The notes below the pieces were generated by a model that did no database searches, was not told where the DNA came from, and was given only the letters and a program-made list of their open reading frames with translations. This document shows positions 1-9,421 of a stretch of DNA of 36,297 nt, piece after piece. The position numbers and the translations under genes are program-made. Each line of letters opens with the position of its first letter. Positions within the stretch are counted from its first letter, which is position 1. This DNA is from Flavobacterium sp. (GTDB taxonomy: Bacteria > Bacteroidota > Bacteroidia > Flavobacteriales > Flavobacteriaceae): the NCBI GenBank assembly GCA_023253295.1, contig JALRGZ010000002.1, forward strand, positions 1 through 36,297, written 5' to 3'.

Positions 1-1
1 A

Positions 2-484
2 ATGTTGGGAATCTCGTACATGCTAAAACTGGTCCATTTGGTAGACGATAAAATCCACGCTCGGTCTACTGGTCCGTATTCATTAGTAACTCAACAACCT
101 TTAGGTGGTAAAGCACAACATGGTGGACAAAGATTAGGAGAAATGGAAGTCTGGGCGCTAGAAGCATTTGGAGCTTCTTATATATTACAAGAACTGTTAA
201 CGGTCAAGTCGGATGATATGCAAGGTAGAAATGAAACATTAAATGCAATAGTCAAAGGCAAACCTATTCCTAGACCAGGAACTCCAGAGTCTTTTAAAGT
301 ACTGATGAGAGAACTGCAATCTTTAGGATTAGATATAGGAGCTTATAAGATTGAAAATTTACCAGATGGACAAACACGTGGTATAGAGGTTGATTTAATG
401 TCTAACTTAAACAATAGAAGAGTTCCGTCACGACCAACTTATGAATCAATTACTCGGGAAGACTTGGAAAACTCTTTTGCTTAA
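2..484 (+). CDS. rpoB: RNA polymerase beta subunit, C-terminal end (5' cut by window)
   Basis: This is the last 160 or so codons of the beta subunit of the plastid-encoded bacterial-type RNA polymerase. The visible part has the conserved C-terminal stretch with KLVHLVDDKIHARSTGPYS, QQPLGGKAQHGGQRLGEMEVWALEAFGA (residues about 8-56) and the switch/clamp segment that contacts beta prime. The apparent first ATG is an internal methionine; the gene continues upstream of the window. The frame ends in TAA and rpoC1 starts 50 bases later on the same strand, the usual rpoB-rpoC1-rpoC2 operon of cyanobacteria and plastids. Identity is certain; only the true start is unknown. Confidence 0.97.
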   Translation: MLGISYMLKLVHLVDDKIHARSTGPYSLVTQQPLGGKAQHGGQRLGEMEVWALEAFGASYILQELLTVKSDDMQGRNETLNAIVKGKPIPRPGTPESFKVLMRELQSLGLDIGAYKIENLPDGQTRGIEVDLMSNLNNRRVPSRPTYESITREDLENSFA

Positions 485-534
485 TCAATGCACAGTAAAG
501 ACACAATATCAATAATTTAAGAAATACTAAAATC

Positions 535-2406
535 ATGGCGAAATTAGAACAATACTTTGATTACGTAAAGATAAACTTAGCGTCTCCAGAAAGAATAAGA
601 AAATGGGGAGAAAGAACTTTGCCTAATGGTCAAATAGTAGGAGAAGTAACTAAGCCAGAAACAATCAACTATAGAACATTAAAACCAGAAATGGATGGTC
701 TATTTTGTGAAAGAATTTTTGGTCCTGTTAAAGATTGGGAATGTCATTGTGGTAAGTACAAGAGAGTCAGATATAAAGGCATTATTTGTGAGAGATGTGG
801 AGTTGAAGTCGCTGAATCTAAGGTCAGAAGACATCGTATGGGACATATAGAATTGGCAGCACCGGTGACTCACGTATGGTATCTAAAAAGTCTACCAAGT
901 TATATTTCTATTCTCTTAGATATTCCATTGAAAGATGTAGAACAAATAGTATATTTTAATTCTTACATTGTCACTCGTCCAGGAAATTGTCCTAACCTGC
1001 GTTATAAACAATTACTAAGCGAAGATGAATGGATCGAAATAGAAGATCAATTATATCAAGAGGATTCAAATTTATACGGAGTAGAAGTTGGAATAGGTGC
1101 AGAAGCTATTCAAAAACTATTAAAAGATGTTGACTTAGAAGTAGAAGCTGAGAGTTTACGTGAAGATGTTTTAGCGACAAAAGGTAATAAACGTGATAAG
1201 GCCATAAAGCGTTTACGAGTGATAGATAATTTTATAGCTACAAGATCAGACCCGGCTTGGATGATATTAACAGTGCTACCAGTAATACCTCCTGATTTAA
1301 GACCAATGGTTCAATTAGATGGTGGACGTTTTGCAACTTCTGATCTTAATGATCTTTACCGAAGGGTTTTAAACCGAAATAACAGACTTATTCGTCTTCA
1401 AGAAATCTTGGCTCCAGAAATTATTATTCGAAATGAAAAGCGAATGTTACAAGAATCGGTAGATGCTCTTATAGACAATGGTAGAAGAGGCAGAACGGTA
1501 GTAGGGGCTAATAATAGACCACTGAAATCTTTATCAGACATAATCGAGGGTAAACAAGGAAGATTTAGACAAAACCTTTTAGGAAAAAGAGTAGATTACT
1601 CTGGTCGGTCAGTTATAGTTGTTGGGCCAACCTTACAATTGAATCAATGTGGTCTGCCTAGAGAAATGGCTTTAGAGCTGTTTCAACCTTTTGTTATTCA
1701 CAAACTGATACATCAAGGTTTAGTTAATAACATAAAAGCTGCGAAAAAAATGATACAAAAGAACGAATCTGTTATATGGAATGTGCTTGAAGAAGTTATT
1801 CAAGGACATCCTGTGTTACTTAACAGAGCACCTACTTTACATAGATTAGGTATTCAGGCTTTCGAACCAATCTTAGTAGAAGGCAGAGCTATCAAATTAC
1901 ATCCTTTGGTTTGTCCAGCGTTCAACGCAGATTTTGATGGGGATCAGATGGCTGTGCATATACCCTTATCTTTAGAAGCACAAGCAGAAGCTAGATTATT
2001 AATGCTAGCTCCTTACAACTTCCTATCTCCAGCAACTGGCGAACCAATTATTATGCCCAGTCAAGATATGGTATTAGGTTGCTATTATTTAACAACTCAT
2101 AATCCCTCTAAGCAATTGAATCAGGCATATTATTTTTCAGATTTAGACGATGCATTATTGGCCTATGAATGTAAAAAAATTGCCCTACATTCATATGTAT
2201 GGGTCAGGTTTGATGGAGAAGTTGAAGATGAAAAGATAAAAGTTAAAACAAGTATTTTAAAAGATAAATATACCTTGGATATCTTTACAGAAAGAATTAT
2301 AAAAACTGATGAAAACCAACAAATAATTGCTCAATATATCCTAACAACACCTGGACGAATTTTATTAAATAAAACTCTGTTTGATGCCTTAAAATTATCT
2401 AACTAA
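535..2406 (+). CDS. rpoC1: RNA polymerase beta prime subunit, N-terminal half
   Basis: RpoC1 is the N-terminal part of the split beta prime subunit found in cyanobacteria and plastids. At 623 residues it has the usual length. The zinc-binding cysteines lie near residues 70-90 (CHCGKY and CERCGVEV). The Mg-binding catalytic loop NADFDGDQM is at residues 464-472, with all three aspartates present. The clamp-head and lid region with KQGRFRQNLLGKRVDYSGRS precedes it. The gene begins at the first ATG after rpoB and is followed by rpoC2 with a 98-base gap that contains no other gene. No intron is visible, unlike in many green plastids. Confidence 0.98.
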   Translation: MAKLEQYFDYVKINLASPERIRKWGERTLPNGQIVGEVTKPETINYRTLKPEMDGLFCERIFGPVKDWECHCGKYKRVRYKGIICERCGVEVAESKVRRHRMGHIELAAPVTHVWYLKSLPSYISILLDIPLKDVEQIVYFNSYIVTRPGNCPNLRYKQLLSEDEWIEIEDQLYQEDSNLYGVEVGIGAEAIQKLLKDVDLEVEAESLREDVLATKGNKRDKAIKRLRVIDNFIATRSDPAWMILTVLPVIPPDLRPMVQLDGGRFATSDLNDLYRRVLNRNNRLIRLQEILAPEIIIRNEKRMLQESVDALIDNGRRGRTVVGANNRPLKSLSDIIEGKQGRFRQNLLGKRVDYSGRSVIVVGPTLQLNQCGLPREMALELFQPFVIHKLIHQGLVNNIKAAKKMIQKNESVIWNVLEEVIQGHPVLLNRAPTLHRLGIQAFEPILVEGRAIKLHPLVCPAFNADFDGDQMAVHIPLSLEAQAEARLLMLAPYNFLSPATGEPIIMPSQDMVLGCYYLTTHNPSKQLNQAYYFSDLDDALLAYECKKIALHSYVWVRFDGEVEDEKIKVKTSILKDKYTLDIFTERIIKTDENQQIIAQYILTTPGRILLNKTLFDALKLSN

Positions 2407-2504
2407 TAAATTCAGTCTTTAGATAGTTCTAAAAAAATGGAGACTTTAGCTATTTTATAAGGAACTTTAAAAATTTAATCTAAGTTGCAAATTAGAATAT
2501 AAAA

Positions 2505-5500
2505 ATGAAAGAAAAATACTTATTTATTCCACCTAAACCAAAATTTACTAATAAGACTATTGATAAAAAAGAGCTAAAGAAGCTTATGGCTTGGGCTTTT
2601 AGTAACTATGGTACTGGTAGGGCTTCTTATTTGGCTGATAAATTGAAAGATTTAGGATTTCATTATGCTACTCAAGCCGGTTTATCATTGAGTGTAGAAG
2701 ATTTAAGAGTACCTCCCACAAAAAGAGAGCTTCTTAAAAGAACAAACGAAGAAATAAATCTAACTCAGCAAAAATATGAGAGAGGAGAAATAACAACAGT
2801 CGAAAGATTTCAAAAAGTAATAGATACTTGGAACAATGCTAGTGAAGAGCTCAAAGACGAAGTAATCAAATACTTCAAAGACACTGATCCTTTAAATACT
2901 ATCTATATCATGGCTTTTTCAGGTGCAAGAGGTAATATTTCTCAGGTAAGACAACTTGTTGGAATGAGAGGCTTAATGGCAGATCCACAAGGACAAATTA
3001 TAGATTTACCTATTAAAAGTAATTTTAGAGAAGGTTTAACTGTAACTGAGTACATTATATCTTCTTATGGAGCTAGAAAAGGTTTGGTAGATACAGCACT
3101 TAGAACTGCTGATTCTGGATATCTAACAAGAAGATTAGTAGATGTCGCACAGGATATAATCATAAGAGAAATTGATTGTGACACAGACAGAGGCATTCTT
3201 TTAAAAGATATGGTTAGCAATAATCAAACTTTAATACCATTACAAAATAGACTATTAGGACGTGTATTATTTGAAACTTTACATTCTCCAGATAGTGCTA
3301 ATGTAATTGCCCATATTAATCAAGATTTGGATCATAATACTGCTGAATTTATAGTGAAAGCAGGAATAAAATCAGTCATAGTTAGATCACCTTTGACGTG
3401 TGAATCTTCGCGATCTGTATGTCAGTTTTGCTATGGTTGGAATTTAGCCCACGGTTCACTAGTGGATCTAGGCGAAGCAGTAGGAATTATTGCAGCTCAA
3501 TCAATTGGAGAGCCCGGGACGCAATTAACAATGCGAACATTCCACACCGGAGGAGTCTTTACAGGAGAATTAGCAGAACAAATTAAAGCGCCATTTGATG
3601 GTGTTTTAAGAATTCCGAAGTCTTTACGTACACGACTTATACGCACACGACATGGAGAAGAAGCATGTATATTAGAGGAAAGTTACAAATTAGATTTGTA
3701 TGATAATGAATATAACAAACACAAAATAGAATTCAAGCAAGGTACGATATTGTTCCTGAATGACAACGAACAATTTAAAAAATTCCAAATAATCGGAGAA
3801 CTCAGTACTAAAGGTAATTTAGTTACCGAACGTGTAACTAAAGATCTTAATAGTGAGAATTCTGGTGAAGTGTGTTTTTCTAATTTATACGTTGAAGAAA
3901 AAGTAGATCGTCAAGGTAATGCGATCACAAATACTCCAAAAGGTGGCTGCCTATGGATACTTTCGGGAGAAGTTTATAATCTACCGTCGTATGCTGAAAT
4001 AAAAATTCAAGAAAAAGAGTTCGTTACTAAAGACGCAGTATTAGCTACAAGCAAGGTTATTAGTGACTACGGCGGAGTAGTAAGATTAAATAATACTACC
4101 CAAGGTAACAACAGTACTGAACTACAGATAGTAACTTCTTCAGTCTCTTTAGAAAACGCGAATATCGTTCTTAATGAACAACATGGTAATAATTCAGATC
4201 CTTCATATCTTTTAGAAATGAGCGGTATTGAGAATATAAAATTCAATATGTTATGTTCTCCTGGTAATAAGATAGTAAACTCACAGATTATAGCAGAACT
4301 TATTGACTCTAAATATCAGACAGTAACTGGTGGCATAGTTAAATATGATGGCTTTGAAATTAATAAAAAAAATAAAAGTAAAAAGGGCTATGAAATCATA
4401 GGTCAAGGAGCTTTATTATGGATACCAGAAGAAACACATGAAATAAATAAAGATATTTCTTTATTACTTGTTGATGAAGGAGAGTTCATTCGTCCTGGAA
4501 CTGAGATTGTAAAAGAATTATATAGTCTCAGTGAGGGATATGTGCAAATTATACAAGAGAATGAAATAGTTAAAGAAGTTATCATTAAACCGGGGACAAA
4601 ATATTTAAGTGTTAGTAACACTAATAATAATGAATACCCAAAAATCGTCAGAGAAAGTGATAGTGAACATTCTCAATATCAGTCTGAAGGGATTCTTTAT
4701 GTTGAAAAATTTCAATCTAGAAATCAAGGTGAACTATTAATTAGACAAGTAACTGAATTCAAAATTGATAACGAGGAAATATACTTAGACCTAAATTATC
4801 TGACAAAAGAGAAGAACTCTATTACTATTAAACCAACAAAAAGAGTACTGTTTAAAGACGGGCAGAGAGTTAAATCAAAATATGGTGTTGATTTGGTTAA
4901 AACTTATTTAGTAATGTCAGTAGATTTTGATCAACCACACTTATCTGCTGATGTAGAGTTTATCGCCAATAATCACAATGACAAGTATAAATTGCAGTTA
5001 AGTGTATTAGAAACGCTGCAAATTAAACAAGATGATTTTGGTGAAGCGAACCAAATATCGACAATTACTAGTTTATGCGTACAAAACAACCAACTTATAG
5101 AAGCTGGTAGCACTGTAGCCGAAACTCACTTGTTAGCAAACTCACAAGGTTTCGTGCAAAATGTTAGCACAAAAAATCAATCTAGTTCTAAACTACTTAT
5201 ACTTACTCAAAACGATGAAAAAATCATTGATATTTATAGTCAAACGCCTCAAGTTTCAGAGGGAGATTTTATAAGGGCGGGTGACCAAATAGCTAATGGT
5301 ATAATTGCCCAGGCTTCAGGACAGATTGTAGAGATTAAAAGAGATACTATTAAAATTAGGGCAGGTAATCCCTATCTAGTCTCTTCTAATGCTATATTAC
5401 AAGTCAAAAATGGGACACTTGTTGAAAGAGGCGACACTCTAGCCATTTTAGTGTTTGAAAGATCAAAAACCGGAGATATTGTGCAAGGTCTTCCAAGAAT

Positions 5501-6428
5501 TGAAGAAATTTTAGAAGCGCGGAAACCGAAAGAACCGTGTAAGCTTGCTCAAAGGCCTGGCAAAATTACTCTAAGTTATGACTCTGAAGATAATAAATGT
5601 GTGAGGATATTAAGCTCTAATGGAGAATATAATGAATATATCATAAGTGGAATACAAAAAATTATTGTTTCTAATGGAGATAACATCATATTAGCTGAAC
5701 CATTAACAGATGGGGCACCCAATCCCCATGAAATGCTAGGATTATTTTTTAACTTCTATAAAGAAAGAATGGAGCTTTATGAAGCAGCTAAGTTATCATT
5801 ACAAAAAGTACAAACATATTTAGTCAATGAAGTCCAAAATGTTTATCAATCACAGAACGTTGATATTTCAGATAAACATATAGAGGTAATTGTTAGACAA
5901 ATGACATCTAAAGTAAGAGTAGAAGATGGAGGAGATACGACTCTGCTACCTGGAGAATTAGTAGAATTGCAGCAAATTGAAAATATCAATGAAGCTATGA
6001 CTTTGACGAAAGGATTTCCTGCTAGATATTCTCCAGTACTTTTAGGTATTACAAAATCTTCATTAAATACAGACAGTTTTATTTCTGCAGCAAGTTTCCA
6101 AGAAACAACAAGAGTCTTAACAGAAGCTGCAATAGAAGGAAAAGCTGATTGGTTACGTGGTCTGAAGGAAAACGTTATCATAGGGAGATTAATTCCAGCA
6201 GGTACAGGTTTTAATTCATATAATGACATATCTAAAAACTTTGTTTCAGAGAAAAAAAACCAAATAACTAATTCCTATGGAGAAAATAAAAAAAATAGTA
6301 ACGAAGAACGGAACATAGAAGATATTATCCTGGATGATAATATAGCAAGGAATTATCCTTTAATAGATAATCCTATTAATAATTTTGATACGATAGAACA
6401 GAATTTAAATCTAAGCAAAGAAATTTAG
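2505..6428 (+). CDS. rpoC2: RNA polymerase beta prime subunit, C-terminal half (beta double prime)
   Basis: This 1307-residue protein completes the split beta prime subunit. The bridge helix is visible near residues 195-216 (ALRTADSGYLTRRLVDVAQ) and the first half of the trigger loop near residues 334-350 (GEPGTQLTMRTFHTGG). The second half resumes only near residue 994 (GLPRIEEILEARKPKEP). The roughly 640 residues between them correspond to the large SI3 insertion known in cyanobacterial and plastid RpoC2, made of beta-barrel hybrid repeats. It is much less conserved and rich in Asn, Lys and Ile. Zinc-ligand cysteines lie in CESSRSVCQFCYGW. The last 100 residues are Asn-rich and probably disordered. 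rps2 follows in the same transcription unit. Confidence 0.97.
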   Translation: MKEKYLFIPPKPKFTNKTIDKKELKKLMAWAFSNYGTGRASYLADKLKDLGFHYATQAGLSLSVEDLRVPPTKRELLKRTNEEINLTQQKYERGEITTVERFQKVIDTWNNASEELKDEVIKYFKDTDPLNTIYIMAFSGARGNISQVRQLVGMRGLMADPQGQIIDLPIKSNFREGLTVTEYIISSYGARKGLVDTALRTADSGYLTRRLVDVAQDIIIREIDCDTDRGILLKDMVSNNQTLIPLQNRLLGRVLFETLHSPDSANVIAHINQDLDHNTAEFIVKAGIKSVIVRSPLTCESSRSVCQFCYGWNLAHGSLVDLGEAVGIIAAQSIGEPGTQLTMRTFHTGGVFTGELAEQIKAPFDGVLRIPKSLRTRLIRTRHGEEACILEESYKLDLYDNEYNKHKIEFKQGTILFLNDNEQFKKFQIIGELSTKGNLVTERVTKDLNSENSGEVCFSNLYVEEKVDRQGNAITNTPKGGCLWILSGEVYNLPSYAEIKIQEKEFVTKDAVLATSKVISDYGGVVRLNNTTQGNNSTELQIVTSSVSLENANIVLNEQHGNNSDPSYLLEMSGIENIKFNMLCSPGNKIVNSQIIAELIDSKYQTVTGGIVKYDGFEINKKNKSKKGYEIIGQGALLWIPEETHEINKDISLLLVDEGEFIRPGTEIVKELYSLSEGYVQIIQENEIVKEVIIKPGTKYLSVSNTNNNEYPKIVRESDSEHSQYQSEGILYVEKFQSRNQGELLIRQVTEFKIDNEEIYLDLNYLTKEKNSITIKPTKRVLFKDGQRVKSKYGVDLVKTYLVMSVDFDQPHLSADVEFIANNHNDKYKLQLSVLETLQIKQDDFGEANQISTITSLCVQNNQLIEAGSTVAETHLLANSQGFVQNVSTKNQSSSKLLILTQNDEKIIDIYSQTPQVSEGDFIRAGDQIANGIIAQASGQIVEIKRDTIKIRAGNPYLVSSNAILQVKNGTLVERGDTLAILVFERSKTGDIVQGLPRIEEILEARKPKEPCKLAQRPGKITLSYDSEDNKCVRILSSNGEYNEYIISGIQKIIVSNGDNIILAEPLTDGAPNPHEMLGLFFNFYKERMELYEAAKLSLQKVQTYLVNEVQNVYQSQNVDISDKHIEVIVRQMTSKVRVEDGGDTTLLPGELVELQQIENINEAMTLTKGFPARYSPVLLGITKSSLNTDSFISAASFQETTRVLTEAAIEGKADWLRGLKENVIIGRLIPAGTGFNSYNDISKNFVSEKKNQITNSYGENKKNSNEERNIEDIILDDNIARNYPLIDNPINNFDTIEQNLNLSKEI

Positions 6429-6491
6429 AAAAAAAAAGATTATCTATATTACGTACAACCTAAAAAACTTAAAGTACAAGGAGTAAAAATT

Positions 6492-7223
6492 ATGGCGGTT
6501 GTTACTTTAGCCGAACTATTAGAAGCTGGTGTACATTTTGGGCATCAATCTAGACGTTGGAATCCTAAAATGTTCCCTTATATTTATGCAGAAAGAAATG
6601 GCATACATATCATCGATCTAGTTCAAACAGCACAGCTGTTAACTCAAGCTTGCGAATTCACTCGCCAAGCTTCTGAACAAGGAAAAAATTTCTTGTTTGT
6701 CGGCACAAAACGGCAGGCCGCTGCAGTAGTCGCACAAGAAGCGGAAAGATGTGGAGCTTACTATGTCAACCAAAGATGGCTAGGGGGTATATTAACGAAC
6801 TGGTTTACAATCAGAACTCGAGTGGAAAGATTAAAAGATCTAGAGAATAAAGAGGAAAGTGGTTACTTAGACAGACTTCCAAAAAAAGAAACTGCTTTAT
6901 TACGTAGAGAATTGGAAAAACTACGCAAAAATCTGGATGGTATTAAAGATATGAAACGCCTTCCGGATTTAGTTGTTATAGTAGACCAAAAACGAGAAAG
7001 TACTGCTGTACAGGAATGCAGAAAATTAGGAATTCCTATTATTTCTATACTGGATACCAATTGCAACCCAGAATTAGCAGATATTCCGATTCCTGCTAAT
7101 GATGATGCTATTAGATCTATTAAATTAATTCTTGGAAAAATAGCGGATGCAATCTGTGAAGGAAACAATGGAAAAGTTTCTTTAGAAAGACAGGATTCTG
7201 AGGAACTACAAACAGTTCAATAG
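6492..7223 (+). CDS. rps2: 30S ribosomal protein S2
   Basis: This is a small-subunit ribosomal protein of 243 residues, about the family length. The N-terminus AELLEAGVHFGHQSRRWNPKM (residues 7-27) and the segments FVGTKRQAA, YYVNQRWLGGILTN and IPIPANDDAIRSIKLI are hallmarks of S2. The ATG is preceded by a good Shine-Dalgarno sequence, AAGGAG, ten bases upstream. It lies between rpoC2 and tsf, the same order as in red-lineage plastids, where the polymerase and translation genes are co-transcribed. Confidence 0.98.
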   Translation: MAVVTLAELLEAGVHFGHQSRRWNPKMFPYIYAERNGIHIIDLVQTAQLLTQACEFTRQASEQGKNFLFVGTKRQAAAVVAQEAERCGAYYVNQRWLGGILTNWFTIRTRVERLKDLENKEESGYLDRLPKKETALLRRELEKLRKNLDGIKDMKRLPDLVVIVDQKRESTAVQECRKLGIPIISILDTNCNPELADIPIPANDDAIRSIKLILGKIADAICEGNNGKVSLERQDSEELQTVQ

Positions 7224-7270
7224 AAAAAAATTAGTAAGAACTTATTAAATTAACTTTAGCGAGGGTAATT

Positions 7271-7930
7271 ATGGCAGCAGAAATTTCTGCAAAAACAGTG
7301 AAGGAATTAAGGGATAAAACAGCCGCTGGAATGATGGATTGTAAAAAAGCTTTACAAGAATCTAACGGGGACTTTGAAAAAGCAATGGAAAGTCTTAGAA
7401 AGAAAGGACTAGCCTCTGCTAATAAAAAAGCAGATAGAATCGCAACTGAAGGAATAATTGAATCTTATATTCATATGGGAGGTAAATTAGGAGTACTGGT
7501 AGAAGTTAACTGTGAAACAGACTTCGTGGCAAGAAGAGAAGAATTCCAAGAATTAGCAAAAAACGTTGCTATGCAAATAGCGGCAAGCCCTGCTGTAAAG
7601 TTTGTTAGTTTAAAAGAAATCCCACAAAGCATAATAGACGAAGAGAAAAAAATTGAATTAGAAAAGAATGATTTAGCGAATAAACCACAAGAAATAAAAG
7701 AAAAAATTGTAGAAGGAAGAATACAAAAGCGGTTAAATGAAATGATCTTATTAGAACAATCATTTATTCGTGATTCTGACATAACTATAGAAGAGCTGGT
7801 AAAACGTAACATAGCTCTTATGGGAGAGAATATACAAATTCGTAGATTTGAAAGATTTAACTTAGGAGAAGGGCTAGAAAAACGCTCCGAAAACTTTAGC
7901 GATGAAGTCGAAAAAATGAAGAAACAATAG
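7271..7930 (+). CDS. tsf: Translation elongation factor Ts
   Basis: EF-Ts exchanges GDP for GTP on plastid EF-Tu. The 219-residue protein starts with the UBA-like EF-Tu-binding domain (KELRDKTAAGMMDCKKALQE, residues 12-31), followed by the conserved EVNCETDFVARREEF segment (about residues 78-92) that includes the TDFV motif contacting EF-Tu. It ends with the C-terminal dimerisation region. A GAGGG sequence lies just upstream of the ATG. tsf is plastid-encoded mainly in red algae and their derivatives, so its presence here supports a red-lineage source. rps2-tsf is the ancestral bacterial gene pair. Confidence 0.97.
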   Translation: MAAEISAKTVKELRDKTAAGMMDCKKALQESNGDFEKAMESLRKKGLASANKKADRIATEGIIESYIHMGGKLGVLVEVNCETDFVARREEFQELAKNVAMQIAASPAVKFVSLKEIPQSIIDEEKKIELEKNDLANKPQEIKEKIVEGRIQKRLNEMILLEQSFIRDSDITIEELVKRNIALMGENIQIRRFERFNLGEGLEKRSENFSDEVEKMKKQ

Positions 7931-7931
7931 C

Positions 7932-7969
7932 AAAGCTATTAAGATATTACTTATATCTGAACTAGCTTT
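7932..7969 (+). terminator. Compound hairpin after tsf
   Basis: A short outer stem (AAAGCTA with TAGCTTT) encloses an inner perfect stem (AGATAT, loop TACTT, ATATCT). It begins directly after the tsf stop. It could end or stabilise the rpo-rps2-tsf transcript. Part of the right arm can instead pair with sequence near 7990-7995, so two folds compete. Confidence 0.45.
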
Positions 7970-8140
7970 ATTATTTATATATATAAATTTAGTTCACAAG
8001 TAAGTAAAAGATAGTTGATATAAGCTATTCAATATTCCCATATGACTCATACAGTTTTATTTTCTTTGTTGCATAATAATTGTAAGAAAATGGAAATATT
8101 TTAGACATATCAATTTCTTTCAATTCTGATTTATTAATTA

Positions 8141-8169
8141 TTCTTATATGTAAATTTGGAAGGTATAAT
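8141..8169 (+). promoter_or_regulatory. Possible promoter for the atp cluster
   Basis: In the 315-base gene-free stretch between tsf and atpI there is a perfect -10 box TATAAT (8164-8169), preceded after 17 bases by a weak -35 element TTCTTA (8141-8146). It lies about 75 bases before the atpI start, where the ATP synthase cluster would need its own promoter. Apart from hairpins after tsf I see no gene in this gap. The -35 match is poor, so this is tentative. Confidence 0.35.
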
Positions 8170-8245
8170 TTATATGTGTTAAGTAAAATTCATGCCTTTC
8201 TTTAACAATACAATCATAGACACTTTAAAGAAATTGTAATTAAGT

Positions 8246-8986
8246 ATGTATCAAGATAGCTTTTATATTTTAGACTCTGCTTTTTCTCTATCTGAGATAG
8301 AAGTTGGAGCGCACCTTTACTGGGAAGTAGCTGGAATGAAGTTACATGGTCAAGTATTCATAGTATCTTGGCTAGTAACAGCAGCACTATTAGCGTTTAC
8401 CATAGTTGGAACAAGAGATCTTAAACAAGCTCCACAAGGAATTCAAAACTTTATGGAATATGTTTACGAGTTCTTACAAGATATCGCTAAGAACCAGATC
8501 GGTGAAGAAGAATACCGTCCATGGGTTCCATACATCGCGACTGTATTCTTATTTATCTTCACTTCTAACTGGGCTGGTGCTTTAATTCCTTGGAAATTAA
8601 TACAATTACCTGAAGGTGAATTAGCAGCACCTACGAACGATATTAACGTAACTGTAGCATTAGCTTTATTAACTTCACTTTCATACTTCTATGCTGGACT
8701 AAGCAAGAAGGGAATTGGATATTTCTCACGTTACGTAAGCCCTACACCTATATTATTACCAATTAATATTCTTGAAGATTTCACTAAGCCGTTATCCTTA
8801 AGTTTCCGTTTATTCGGTAATATTCTAGCTGATGAATTAGTGGTATCTGTATTTGCTTTATTAGTTCCAATCTTAATTCCATTACCTGTGATGACATTAG
8901 GATTATTTGCGAGTTCAGTGCAAGCACTAATTTTCTCTACTTTATCTGCAGCTTATATTGGTGAAGCTCTAGAAGATCATCACTAG
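8246..8986 (+). CDS. atpI: ATP synthase subunit a (CF0 subunit IV)
   Basis: Subunit a forms the proton half-channels beside the c-ring in the thylakoid ATP synthase. The 246-residue protein has five to six hydrophobic segments. The conserved SFRLFGNILADELVV motif near residues 190-205 carries the essential arginine. EVGAHLYWEVAG at the N-terminus and the ANDINVTVALALLTS segment are typical of the plastid family. It opens the atpI-atpH-atpG-atpF-atpD-atpA cluster, the cyanobacterial order retained in red-lineage plastids. Confidence 0.98.
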   Translation: MYQDSFYILDSAFSLSEIEVGAHLYWEVAGMKLHGQVFIVSWLVTAALLAFTIVGTRDLKQAPQGIQNFMEYVYEFLQDIAKNQIGEEEYRPWVPYIATVFLFIFTSNWAGALIPWKLIQLPEGELAAPTNDINVTVALALLTSLSYFYAGLSKKGIGYFSRYVSPTPILLPINILEDFTKPLSLSFRLFGNILADELVVSVFALLVPILIPLPVMTLGLFASSVQALIFSTLSAAYIGEALEDHH

Positions 8987-9069
8987 TAGAGTTGTATTAA
9001 AAAATAAGTAATGTATAATGGAATCTGAAATTTTCTAAAATAATTATTAATTAAATACTTACAAATATT

Positions 9070-9318
9070 ATGAATCCTATCGTTTCTGCTGCATCTGTTG
9101 TTGCTTCTGGTTTATCTGTAGGCTTAGCTGCTATCGGTCCTGGTATTGGTCAAGGTACAGCTGCTGCTCAAGCTGTTGAAGGTATTGCTCGTCAACCTGA
9201 AGCTGAAGGTAGAATCCGTGGTACTTTACTTTTAAGTTTAGCATTCATGGAATCACTAACAATTTACGGTCTAGTTGTAGCACTAGCTTTACTATTCGCT
9301 AACCCATTCACTGCATAG
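9070..9318 (+). CDS. atpH: ATP synthase subunit c (CF0 subunit III)
   Basis: This 82-residue double-helix proteolipid forms the proton-driven c-ring. The polar loop ARQPEAEGRIRG and the proton-carrying glutamate at residue 61 (AFMESLTIYG) are both intact, and the Gly-rich first helix (GLAAIGPGIGQGTAA) is typical. Length and sequence are close to the universal plastid form. A strong hairpin lies just downstream, before atpG, and may help give more atpH message than its neighbours. Confidence 0.99.
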   Translation: MNPIVSAASVVASGLSVGLAAIGPGIGQGTAAAQAVEGIARQPEAEGRIRGTLLLSLAFMESLTIYGLVVALALLFANPFTA

Positions 9319-9346
9319 TCCTTTTACAAGCTAAATATTTTTTAGT

Positions 9347-9375
9347 CAGTTTAACCACTTTGTGTGGTTAAACTG
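9347..9375 (+). terminator. Hairpin between atpH and atpG
   Basis: A perfect 12-base stem (CAGTTTAACCAC with its complement) closes a 5-base loop, 28 bases after the atpH stop and 46 bases before atpG. There is no long T-run after it. It is more likely an RNA 3'-end stabiliser, a processing site or a partial terminator than a full stop, because the rest of the operon continues. Confidence 0.55.
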
Positions 9376-9421
9376 TATCTGGATTTCATTTTTTTAAGGG
9401 TCAACTAAAAAAATAATTACA

